Assembly: GCA_964555675.1 (NCBI GenBank)
Contig: CAZKTU010000029.1
Span: 1 to 44,320, forward strand
DNA from: CAIWXH01 sp964555675
GTDB lineage: Bacteria > Chloroflexota > Chloroflexia > Chloroflexales > Chloroflexaceae
Direction: 5' to 3'
DNA length: 44,320 nucleotides
Of the stretch, positions 15,838 to 22,300 are shown in pieces. The stretch's first letter is position 1. Each line of letters begins with the position of its first letter. Under the pieces are notes generated by a model. That model did no database searches. It saw nothing but the letters and a program-made list of their open reading frames with translations, and was not told the origin of the DNA. Both the position numbers and the translations under genes were made by a program.

Positions 15838-16683
15838 TTAGCCCTTGCGCTGCAGCAAGAGCTCGAGCAGGGTCGTCTGGACCTCGTCGCGATCGACGCC
15901 GCCGAGGGCGAGGGCGAGCTGCGCAGTGAGGATGCCGTACTTGCCGCCGACATCGTAGCGGCTGCCGAGGTTGGCGAGGGCCAGGTGGCGCTCGTGGGCG
16001 GAGAACTCGTCCAGCGCGCCCGCGAGGGTCACGCCGCCGCGCTCGCCGGCGTCGCGCAGCCGGCGCCCGAGCAGCTCCATGATGCTCGGCGTGAGCACGT
16101 GCATGCCGAAGAAGCACAGATAGTGGCCGGCGCGCAGCCCGGGCACCACCAGCCGCTGCTCGGCCTCGGTGGGGGTTGGCTTCTCGAGGACCGTCTCGAC
16201 CAGATACAGGTCCTGGCGGCCCGGCAGCGGGCGCCCGCCGACCGCGCCAAAGTAGGGTAGCAGGCTCTCGCGCGAGGGCTGCACGGCCGAGGTGGCGCAG
16301 GCCTCGGCCTGGGCCACAGCGACCAACTGCTCGGCGCAGCCGCGGGCGCTGGCGCTGATCCAGAGGTGGTCGCCCACCAGATGCAGAAAGGGCGCGTCGT
16401 CGACGAAGGCGCGGGCGCAGTAGAGAGCGTGGCCGTAGCCCAGGGGCTGCTCTTGCGCGACAAAACGCAGCCGGCCCGCGTGCTCGCCCGCGGCGGCCGT
16501 GAAGAGCGCGGCATCGCCGGGACAGACGACCACACAGATCTCCTCAACCCCGGCCTGCAGCGCCTCCTCCACCACGATCCGCAGGACCGATTTGGGGGTG
16601 CCGTCGCGGTCGATCAGGCGCTGGAGCGGGAGGGTGCGCTGGCCGGGGCTGGCGGCGGTGATGACGGCCTTGCTGACTCGCAC
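15838..16683 (-). CDS. GalU-like nucleotidyltransferase (UTP-glucose-1-phosphate uridylyltransferase family)
   Basis: The 281-residue protein has the nucleotidyltransferase fold of GalU enzymes, which make UDP-glucose from glucose-1-phosphate and UTP. Matching features are KAVITAASPGQRTLPLQ at the N-terminus, TPKSVLRIVVEEAL with the conserved PK, EEICVVVCPGD, EQPLGYGHALYCARAFV, a metal-site region FLHLVGDHLW, EKPTPTEAE and YDVGGKYGILTAQLAL. The nucleotide loop departs from the usual AAGLGTRFLP form: the first Gly is Ser and the Thr is Gln. Activity is therefore likely but not certain. Start is GTG at 16683, with AGG eight bases upstream and an extended -10 promoter about 40 bp upstream. It is divergent from glf and probably supplies UDP-glucose or UDP-galactose to that pathway. 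Confidence 0.82.
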   Translation of the reverse strand: MRVSKAVITAASPGQRTLPLQRLIDRDGTPKSVLRIVVEEALQAGVEEICVVVCPGDAALFTAAAGEHAGRLRFVAQEQPLGYGHALYCARAFVDDAPFLHLVGDHLWISASARGCAEQLVAVAQAEACATSAVQPSRESLLPYFGAVGGRPLPGRQDLYLVETVLEKPTPTEAEQRLVVPGLRAGHYLCFFGMHVLTPSIMELLGRRLRDAGERGGVTLAGALDEFSAHERHLALANLGSRYDVGGKYGILTAQLALALGGVDRDEVQTTLLELLLQRKG

Positions 16684-16720
16684 GGCGAAACCTTTCCCTC
16701 TGGTACGACCTGCTCAGCCA

Positions 16721-16729
16721 AGTATACCA
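16721..16729 (-). promoter_or_regulatory. Extended -10 promoter for the GalU-like gene
   Basis: TGGTATACT on the minus strand fits the extended -10 pattern TGnTATAAT with one mismatch and lies about 40 bp before the GTG start at 16683. No -35 hexamer is evident at the usual distance, which extended -10 promoters can do without. It lies in the 134-bp divergent region shared with glf. I found no equally good promoter for glf. Confidence 0.5.
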
Positions 16730-16817
16730 CTGGCACACGAGATGCTTTTGTGCTTCTCAAGCGCGGCGGCAAACGAGCGCGCTCGAACGGCTCAGCCACA
16801 GAGAGGAGCAACCCACC

Positions 16818-18005
16818 GTGTTCGACTACCTGATTGTCGGCGCCGGCTTCGCCGGCAGCGTGCTCGCCGAGCGTCTCGCCGCCGACGCCGGCAAGCGCGT
16901 CCTGGTCTGCGATGTCCGCCCCCACATCGGCGGCAACGCCTACGACTGCTACAACGACGACGGCATCCTCATCCACAAGTACGGCCCCCATATTTTCCAC
17001 ACCAACTCGCGCGATGTCTTCGACTACCTCTCGCGCTTCACCGCCTGGCGCCCCTACCAGCACCGCGTCAAGGCCAGCGTCGACGGCATGCTGCTGCCCA
17101 TGCCGATCAACCTCGACACCGTCAACCAGCTCTTCGGCCTGCGCCTGAGCAGCTTCGAGCTCGAGGCCTTCTTGCAGTCCCTGGCCGAGCCGCGCGAGCA
17201 GCTGCGCACCTCCGAGGACGTGGTGGTCAGCAAGGTCGGGCGCGAGCTCTACCAGAAGTTCTTCCAGGGCTACACCCGCAAGCAGTGGGGCCTCGACCCC
17301 AGCCAGCTCGACGCCTCGGTGACCGCCCGCGTCGCGACCCGCACCAACCGCGACGACCGCTACTTCACCGACACCTACCAGGCCATGCCGCTGCACGGCT
17401 ACACGCGCATGTTCGAGCGCATGCTCGCCCACCCTAACATCAAGCTGCTGCTGAACACCGACTATCGCGAGGTGGTCGAGCTGCTGCCCTTCGGCGAGAT
17501 GATCTACAGCGGGCCGATCGACGCCTTCTTCGACTACCAGTTCGGCAAGCTGCCCTACCGCTCGCTCGAGTTCGTGCACGAGACCCACGACCGGCCGGTC
17601 TACCAGGAGGCCGCGGTGGTGAACTACCCCAACGACGAGGCCTACACGCGCATCACCGAGTTCAAGTACCTGACCGGGCAGGAGCACGCCAAGACGAGCA
17701 TCGTCTACGAGTACCCCCAGGCCGAGGGCGAGCCCTACTACCCGGTGCCGCGGGCCGAGAACGCCGAGCGCTACGCGCAGTATAAGGCCCTGGCCGACAT
17801 GACCCCGGGGGTGCATTTCGTAGGCCGGCTGGCGAGCTACAGGTACTACAACATGGACCAGGTGGTGGCCCAGGCGCTGAAGACCTACAAGCGCATCCGC
17901 GAGCACGAGCAGCAGGTCGAGGAGACGCCGGCCCTGCTGAACGCGGTGGTGGGCGGGCCCGCGACCCTGACCAGCCCCGCCCGGCGCAACGGGGTGCGTC
18001 AGTGA
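16818..18005 (+). CDS. glf: UDP-galactopyranose mutase
   Basis: The 395-residue FAD enzyme interconverts UDP-galactopyranose and UDP-galactofuranose in the cytoplasm. The N-terminal dinucleotide-binding motif is DYLIVGAGFAGSVLAERL. It is followed by HIGGNAYDCYND, YGPHIFHT, PMPINLDTVNQLFGL, YTRKQWGLDPSQL and GRLASYRYYNMDQVVAQAL, all characteristic of bacterial Glf. Length matches the family (about 370-400). The start is GTG at 16818 with AGGAG upstream. Its stop overlaps the GTG of the downstream glycosyltransferase (GTGA), so the two are coupled. The product UDP-Galf is a donor for cell-surface polymers, suggesting this organism decorates a surface glycan with galactofuranose. Confidence 0.96.
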   Translation: MFDYLIVGAGFAGSVLAERLAADAGKRVLVCDVRPHIGGNAYDCYNDDGILIHKYGPHIFHTNSRDVFDYLSRFTAWRPYQHRVKASVDGMLLPMPINLDTVNQLFGLRLSSFELEAFLQSLAEPREQLRTSEDVVVSKVGRELYQKFFQGYTRKQWGLDPSQLDASVTARVATRTNRDDRYFTDTYQAMPLHGYTRMFERMLAHPNIKLLLNTDYREVVELLPFGEMIYSGPIDAFFDYQFGKLPYRSLEFVHETHDRPVYQEAAVVNYPNDEAYTRITEFKYLTGQEHAKTSIVYEYPQAEGEPYYPVPRAENAERYAQYKALADMTPGVHFVGRLASYRYYNMDQVVAQALKTYKRIREHEQQVEETPALLNAVVGGPATLTSPARRNGVRQ

Positions 18006-19156
18006 GCGCACACCATTCACAGCCCCCCCGCGAAGCCATGACGCTGCTGTACCTGGCCCATCTGGAGTGGGATCACGTCTGGCAGCGCCCGCAGCAGCTG
18101 ATGACCCGCCTCGCCTCGCGCTACAGCCTCTGGTATGTCGACCCGCCCGAGCTCAGCGGCGGGGCCGCGGTGCCCGAGCTGCGCGAGCTTGGGGTTGACC
18201 AGGGCGTCCGCGTAGCGCGGCCGCGCTTTCCGGTGGCGATGCAGGCGAACCCCGCCGCGTACTGGGACGCCTGGCTGCGCCTCTTGCCCGACCTGCTGGC
18301 CGAGGCCGGCCCCAACACCGTCCTGTGGGTCTCCTCGCCCCACGCCGATCAGCTGGTCGAGCGCGCGCGGCCAGCGGTCAGGCTGGTCGTGTACGACTGC
18401 ATGGACGACTTGGCGAGCTTCAAGGATGGCGACCCGAGCATGCGCGAACACGAGGCCAGGCTGCTCGCCCTGAGCGACCTGGTCTTCACCGGGGGCTACT
18501 CGATGTATCAGGCGCGCAAGGGGCTGCACCCGAACGTGCACCTGTTCCCCAGCGGCGTAGATGTCGCCCACTACTGGCCGGCGCGCGCGGCGGACGCGGC
18601 GCCTGCCGCCCCCGCGGCCCTCGCCGCCATCCCTCGCCCCCGGCTGGGCTACTTCGGCGTGCTCGACGAGCGCATCGACTGGGAGCTTATCGCCGCGGTG
18701 GCCGCGCGGCGGCCCGAGTGGCACTGGGCCCTCGTCGGGCCGACGGCCAAGGTCGACCCCGCCGAGCTGCCGCGGGCCCCCAACATCCACTACCTGGGGA
18801 AGCAGCCCTACGCCGAGCTGCCCGCCTTGCTCGCCCACTTCGACGTGGCGACCATGCCGTTCGCCCTGAACGAGGCCACACGCTACATCAGCCCGACCAA
18901 GACCCTCGAGTACCTCGCCGGGGGCAAGTGGGTGATCAGCAGCTCGGTGCCCGACGTGACCGCCTTCTACCAGGAGATCGTGGCCATCGCCGACGGCGCC
19001 GAGGCCTGGGTCACGACCCTCGAGCGCATCCTGCGGGCCGACCCGGCGGCGCTGCGGGCGCGGCTCGCCCTCGCCCAGCCGGCCCTCGAGACCAACACCT
19101 GGGACGCGATCGCCGAGCGTATGGCCCACCTGATCGAGACGCAGCTCGCTCGCTGA
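18002..19156 (+). CDS. GT-B glycosyltransferase (GT4-like), coupled to glf
   Basis: The 384-residue protein is a two-domain GT-B glycosyltransferase. The N-terminal domain opens with LLYLAHLEWDHVWQRPQQLM, as in TuaH-like surface-polymer transferases. A segment VVYDCMDDLASFKD follows, then FPSGVDVAHYWPA at the domain junction. The C-terminal domain has LGYFGVLDERIDWELI, NIHYLGKQPYAELPALLAHF and the donor-site SPTKTLEYLAGGKWVISSSV. No membrane helix is visible, so it probably works at the cytoplasmic face. The GTG start at 18002 overlaps the glf stop. An internal ATG 12 codons later lacks a ribosome-binding site. Co-translation with glf makes a galactofuranosyl donor an attractive inference, but the sequence does not prove it. 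Confidence 0.88.
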   Translation: MSAHHSQPPREAMTLLYLAHLEWDHVWQRPQQLMTRLASRYSLWYVDPPELSGGAAVPELRELGVDQGVRVARPRFPVAMQANPAAYWDAWLRLLPDLLAEAGPNTVLWVSSPHADQLVERARPAVRLVVYDCMDDLASFKDGDPSMREHEARLLALSDLVFTGGYSMYQARKGLHPNVHLFPSGVDVAHYWPARAADAAPAAPAALAAIPRPRLGYFGVLDERIDWELIAAVAARRPEWHWALVGPTAKVDPAELPRAPNIHYLGKQPYAELPALLAHFDVATMPFALNEATRYISPTKTLEYLAGGKWVISSSVPDVTAFYQEIVAIADGAEAWVTTLERILRADPAALRARLALAQPALETNTWDAIAERMAHLIETQLAR

Positions 19157-19180
19157 TGATCGCCCACGTCGATTTGGCCA

Positions 19181-19211
19181 GGGGAGGGCCAGGGCGGGCT
19201 TCGCCCTCCCC
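19181..19211 (+). terminator. GC-rich hairpin after the glf operon
   Basis: GGGGAGGGC pairs with GCCCTCCCC across a 13-base loop, 25 bp after the glycosyltransferase stop. No T-run follows. The adjacent sequence is C-rich and repetitive and runs into the 100-N gap, so this may be part of a dispersed repeat that broke the assembly. It could act as a terminator between the two convergent genes. Confidence 0.4.
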
Positions 19212-19246
19212 GAAACCCCGCCCCGCAAGCCCAACGGGGCAGGTTG

Positions 19247-19346
19247 NNNNNNNNNNNNNNNNNNNNNNNNNNNNNNNNNNNNNNNNNNNNNNNNNNNNNN
19301 NNNNNNNNNNNNNNNNNNNNNNNNNNNNNNNNNNNNNNNNNNNNNN
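19247..19346. other. Assembly gap of 100 N
   Basis: Exactly 100 N separate the glf-operon tail from the LLM oxidoreductase gene, whose stop codon begins two bases after the gap. The two flanks share no visible overlap, so unlike the other gap this one may hide real sequence. No coding frame appears to be interrupted. Confidence 0.98.
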
Positions 19347-19347
19347 A

Positions 19348-20214
19348 CTAGAGAGCGAGGGTTTCTTTGACCCGGCGCAGCATGGCGACGTGCTCGTCGA
19401 GCGTGCGCAGGCCCGCGCCCATCGTATTGATGCACAGGTGGGTCGCGCCGAGCTGCCGCCAGCCCTCGACAAAGCCCGCCCACTCGCCCTCGGGCAGCCG
19501 GCCCACCGACAGCTGGGGCTCGAGGCCGATCGCCGCGGGGTCGCGGCCCGCCGCGCGGGCGTAGTCGCGCAGGCGCTCGATCTGGGCGCGCATATCGTCT
19601 GATGGCGGGCGCCAGGGGAACCAGCCGTCGCCCATGGCGCCAACCCGCCGCAGAGTCGCCTCGCTGTAGCCGCCGATCCAGATCGGGATGGAGGCGCGGG
19701 GCGGCAAAGGGTTGATGCCCGCGTTATCGATCGTGTGCCAGCGGCCTCTGAAGGTGATCGCCGTATCTGACCAAAGAGCGCGCAGCAGGGCGATCTGCTC
19801 CTCGCTGCGCGCGCCACGGTCGTGGAAATTCTCGTTCAGCCCCTCGTACTCGACCTCGTTCCAGCCGACGCCGACGCCCAGGCGCAGCCGCCCCCCGCTG
19901 AGCAGGTCCACCTGGGCGGCCTGCTTCGCCACCAGGGCCGTCTGTCGCTGCGGCAGGATCAGCACGGCCGTCACTAGTTCGACGGTGCTGGTCACGGCCG
20001 CGAGGTAGCCGTACAGCACGAACAGCTCGTGGAAGGTGGAGTCGCTGGTGTACGGCCCGCTCCAGTCGGGGCGCGTCGCCACACTCGCGCCGAGCACATG
20101 GTCGTAGGCGAGAATATGGGTGTAGCCCATGCCCTCGACCGCCTGGGCATAGTCGCGAATGGCGACGGGGTCGGCCCCGCTCTCGATCTGTGGAAACACC
20201 GCTCCTGTCCGCAT
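19348..20214 (-). CDS. LLM-class F420-dependent oxidoreductase
   Basis: The 288-residue protein belongs to the luciferase-like monooxygenase superfamily, TIM-barrel enzymes that use F420 or flavin. Matching segments are GYTHILAYDHVLGA near the N-terminus, ELVTAVLILPQRQTALVAKQ, LRLGVGVGWNEVEYEGL near residue 120, RASIPIWIGGYSEATLRRV near 185, and a C-terminal region with GATHLCINTMG. The ATG at 20214 is chosen because AAGGGA lies just upstream; the open frame extends further but covers a promoter-like sequence. It is divergent from the carbonic anhydrase gene and converges on the glf operon across a gap. Substrate cannot be inferred. Confidence 0.88.
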   Translation of the reverse strand: MRTGAVFPQIESGADPVAIRDYAQAVEGMGYTHILAYDHVLGASVATRPDWSGPYTSDSTFHELFVLYGYLAAVTSTVELVTAVLILPQRQTALVAKQAAQVDLLSGGRLRLGVGVGWNEVEYEGLNENFHDRGARSEEQIALLRALWSDTAITFRGRWHTIDNAGINPLPPRASIPIWIGGYSEATLRRVGAMGDGWFPWRPPSDDMRAQIERLRDYARAAGRDPAAIGLEPQLSVGRLPEGEWAGFVEGWRQLGATHLCINTMGAGLRTLDEHVAMLRRVKETLAL

Positions 20215-20292
20215 CTCTATCCCTTCGCCCTGGGCGCGCTCGCGCATCACGGTAGACGACGGCCTTTGCCGCATCGGCCTGGCCTGTGGGGA

Positions 20293-20301
20293 ATCATACC
20301 A
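20293..20301 (-). promoter_or_regulatory. Extended -10 promoter for the LLM oxidoreductase
   Basis: TGGTATGAT on the minus strand fits the extended -10 pattern TGnTATAAT and lies about 80 bp before the ATG at 20214. No convincing -35 element is present at 16-18 bp. It is one of three very similar elements in this window, the others being upstream of the GalU-like gene and the siderophore-interacting protein gene. Confidence 0.5.
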
Positions 20302-20357
20302 CGCTCTGTAAAAACCTAGGCCATCAGGTGCAGCGACGAGGCTGTGTCCGGCCGGGG

Positions 20358-20363
20358 TATACT
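20358..20363 (+). promoter_or_regulatory. Possible -10 element for the carbonic anhydrase gene
   Basis: TATACT on the plus strand lies 50 bp before the ATG at 20413, in the divergent region shared with the LLM gene. No -35 hexamer and no upstream TG are seen, so the assignment is tentative. Confidence 0.3.
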
Positions 20364-20412
20364 CGAGAGAAGCGACGGGCATCTGCGCCGTCGGGAAGAA
20401 GGAGCGCTGACG

Positions 20413-21066
20413 ATGCGATCCCTTAGTGGCCTCTTCGAGAATAATCGGGCCTGGGCCGAGGCGATCTCGACCCAGGACCCCGAGTTCTTCCAGAAGCTCT
20501 CGCGGCAACAGGCGCCCAGGTACGTATGGATCGGCTGCTCGGACAGCCGCGTGCCCGCCAACGAGATCGTCGGCATGATGCCCGGCGAGCTCTTCGTTCA
20601 TCGCAACGTCGCCAACCTCGTCATTCACACCGACCTGAACTGCCTCTCGGTGCTCCAGTATGCGGTCGAGGTGCTGCAGGTCGAGCACGTGATCATCTGC
20701 GGGCACTACGGCTGCGGCGGCGTCCGCTCGGCCATGCTCGACAGCCGGCTCGGCCTGATCGACAACTGGCTCCGCCACGTCCAGGACGTGATGAAGAAGC
20801 ACGCGCAACTGCTCGCGGGCCTCGCCGACGAGCAGCAGCGCCTCGATAAGCTCTGCGAGCTGAATGTCATCGAGCAGGTCCTCAACGTGGCCCAGACCAC
20901 GGTCATCCAGAGCGCCTGGGAGCGCGGGCAGGAGCTCGAGGTCCACGGCTGGATCTACCGCATCTCCGACGGCCTGCTCCACGACCTCGCGGTGTGGGCC
21001 AAGAGCCCCGCGGAGCTCGAGGCCAACTACCGGCGGGCCTGCGCGCGCCCCAGCCTGCTGGGATGA
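20413..21066 (+). CDS. can: Beta-class carbonic anhydrase
   Basis: The 217-residue cytoplasmic enzyme interconverts CO2 and bicarbonate. The four active-site residues of beta-carbonic anhydrases are in place and at the same numbers as in E. coli Can: Cys42 and Asp44 in GCSDSRVPAN, His98 and Cys101 in GHYGCGG. Supporting motifs are ELFVHRNVANLV and HGWIYRISDGLL. The ATG at 20413 has AAGGAG nine bases upstream; an in-frame start 23 codons earlier would run through the promoter region. The length is usual for the Can type. A hairpin follows 45 bp after the stop, and the large downstream operon has its own promoter, so this gene is probably transcribed alone. It supplies bicarbonate for carboxylation reactions. 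Confidence 0.96.
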   Translation: MRSLSGLFENNRAWAEAISTQDPEFFQKLSRQQAPRYVWIGCSDSRVPANEIVGMMPGELFVHRNVANLVIHTDLNCLSVLQYAVEVLQVEHVIICGHYGCGGVRSAMLDSRLGLIDNWLRHVQDVMKKHAQLLAGLADEQQRLDKLCELNVIEQVLNVAQTTVIQSAWERGQELEVHGWIYRISDGLLHDLAVWAKSPAELEANYRRACARPSLLG

Positions 21067-21111
21067 GCCGTCGCCCCGGCTGCTCAACCGGAGACCTGAT
21101 ACCCTGTAGAT

Positions 21112-21127
21112 GGGCCGCTCACGGCCC
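21112..21127 (+). terminator. Hairpin after the carbonic anhydrase gene
   Basis: GGGCCG and CGGCCC form a perfect 6-bp stem with loop CTCA, 45 bp after the carbonic anhydrase stop. No T-run follows, so if it terminates transcription it does so weakly or with Rho. It lies in the 337-bp stretch 21067-21403, which has no gene and otherwise holds the promoter and leader of the large operon. Confidence 0.35.
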
Positions 21128-21189
21128 CGGCTGAGCGCCGCGCTGGACGTTGACGTGGCTCTACTGACGAGCGGACGAGCGCCTGACTA

Positions 21190-21218
21190 TTGACAAGGCG
21201 CCGTTCGCGTCATACTAT
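21190..21218 (+). promoter_or_regulatory. Near-consensus sigma-70-type promoter of the six-gene operon
   Basis: A perfect -35 hexamer TTGACA (21190-21195), a 17-bp spacer and a -10 hexamer TACTAT (21213-21218) form the best promoter match in the window. The start of transcription would be near 21225, giving a leader of roughly 180 bases before the ATG at 21404. It lies on the same strand as, and directly upstream of, the six coupled genes. Confidence 0.75.
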
Positions 21219-21280
21219 GGGTCACGTCCATCCCTCCTCTGCCATAGCTGATTCCACGCGTGCCGCGCGCAGGCCGGCGT

Positions 21281-21384
21281 GGCCTTTCGAGGCCCCCTCC
21301 GGGGTCAGATCGACTGTTCCGATCGCTTGCCCGTGATGTGTCAGGACGCCTGAGACCTCGCCGGGCGGCGCCAGAGTTGGCGCC
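21281..21384 (+). promoter_or_regulatory. Hairpin-rich 5' leader of the six-gene operon
   Basis: The predicted leader contains five short perfect stems in a row: GGCCT/AGGCC around a TTCG tetraloop (21281-21294), CCCC/GGGG (21294-21304), GATCG/CGATC (21308-21324), TCAGG/CCTGA (21341-21353) and GGCGCC/GGCGCC (21367-21384). The last ends ten bases before the GGTGAG ribosome-binding site of the first gene. It does not match a riboswitch class I recognise. In GC-rich DNA short stems are common, so function is a suggestion. Confidence 0.4.
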
Positions 21385-21403
21385 TGAAACGATTGGTGAG
21401 CAG

Positions 21404-22300
21404 ATGGCGAATGATCGACCGGACCGCCGCAGAGGCCGGCGCGACAGGCCGCCCGAGCCGGGGCCCGAGCCTGTCTCGCGCGCTCCCGACCGCCCCGGCC
21501 CCGCCCGCAACGACGAGATTGCCGAGCTGATCGCCGACCTGCGCGCCGCCGCCGAGGGCGCCGAGGCGTCCCGCGAGCGCGACCCCGGCGAGCGCCCCGG
21601 CACGCCCGCGCCGCCTCGCCAGGACCCGCGCCCGCCCCTCGATGTCGCCTGCGAGCAGCTGATCGCGGTCGTGCGCAAGCGCTGCCCCGGGCTGATCCCC
21701 GCCGCGCCAATCGGCGCCGGGACCACCGTCGAGCCACTACCAATCCTAGCAAAAGAAGCAAGCGCGCTGATCGCCGTAGCGGCCCGCCAGGCCGTGCTCA
21801 CCGCGGCCGGCGGGCGCGCCCCCGCCGACCCCTCGCAGCTCCCCGCGACGGTGCTCTGGCAGGACGGGCCGGCGGCGCTGCTGGTCGAGGTCGGCGCGAT
21901 CGCGGTGGAGCTCGGCGAGGGCCTGGTGTCCGTAGCCATCCCCGTACGCTGCGACCAGCTGCCGCGGGGGCGCGAGGTGATCATGGTCGACCTGGTGCTC
22001 GGCACGCCGACCCGCCCGACCGGCCTGCTCGCCGCGGCGAGCGAGCCCCGCGGCAGCCGCCTGATCGTCGAGCGCTGGGGCGAAGCCCTGACCGCCCTGG
22101 CCTGGCAGGCCCTGCTCGACGCGGCCGGCGGCGTCGCCGGGGCCGCCGGGGTCGACGACGACGGTGCCGTGCTGGTGCCCAGCGCGCTCACGGCCAGCCC
22201 CGCCGGCCTCGCCGTCGTCGCCCAGGCCCGCCACACGATCGACCGCGTCCGCCCCGGACGCGTAGTGCTTCCTCCTCGGCAGGGCGGAGCAACCCCATGA
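21404..22300 (+). CDS. Uncharacterised protein, first gene of the six-gene operon
   Basis: The 298-residue protein has an N-terminal ~75 residues rich in Arg, Pro, Asp and Glu, probably disordered. A compact domain follows (about residues 78-290) that starts with a helix (LDVACEQLIAVVRKRCPGLI) and continues with alternating strands and Ala-rich helices (AALLVEVGAIAVELGEGLVSVAIPV). I recognise no enzyme motif, signal peptide or membrane segment. The ATG at 21404 follows GGTGAG. An in-frame ATG 48 codons upstream is less likely because it lies within the structured leader. The stop overlaps the ATG of the giant gene (ATGA). As first gene of a coupled series it may be a chaperone, adaptor or small structural subunit of the assembly. 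This is inference from position only. Confidence 0.75.
   Translation: MANDRPDRRRGRRDRPPEPGPEPVSRAPDRPGPARNDEIAELIADLRAAAEGAEASRERDPGERPGTPAPPRQDPRPPLDVACEQLIAVVRKRCPGLIPAAPIGAGTTVEPLPILAKEASALIAVAARQAVLTAAGGRAPADPSQLPATVLWQDGPAALLVEVGAIAVELGEGLVSVAIPVRCDQLPRGREVIMVDLVLGTPTRPTGLLAAASEPRGSRLIVERWGEALTALAWQALLDAAGGVAGAAGVDDDGAVLVPSALTASPAGLAVVAQARHTIDRVRPGRVVLPPRQGGATP

Noticed and set aside
20215..21087. A 579-codon minus-strand frame extending the LLM oxidoreductase upstream
   Set aside because: The extension is antisense to the carbonic anhydrase gene and crosses the promoter region; the ATG at 20214 has a ribosome-binding site and gives the family length.
21260..21403. A 48-codon N-terminal extension of the first operon gene
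   Set aside because: It starts within the predicted leader, is Arg/Pro-rich shadow text, and has no ribosome-binding site as good as GGTGAG before the ATG at 21404.
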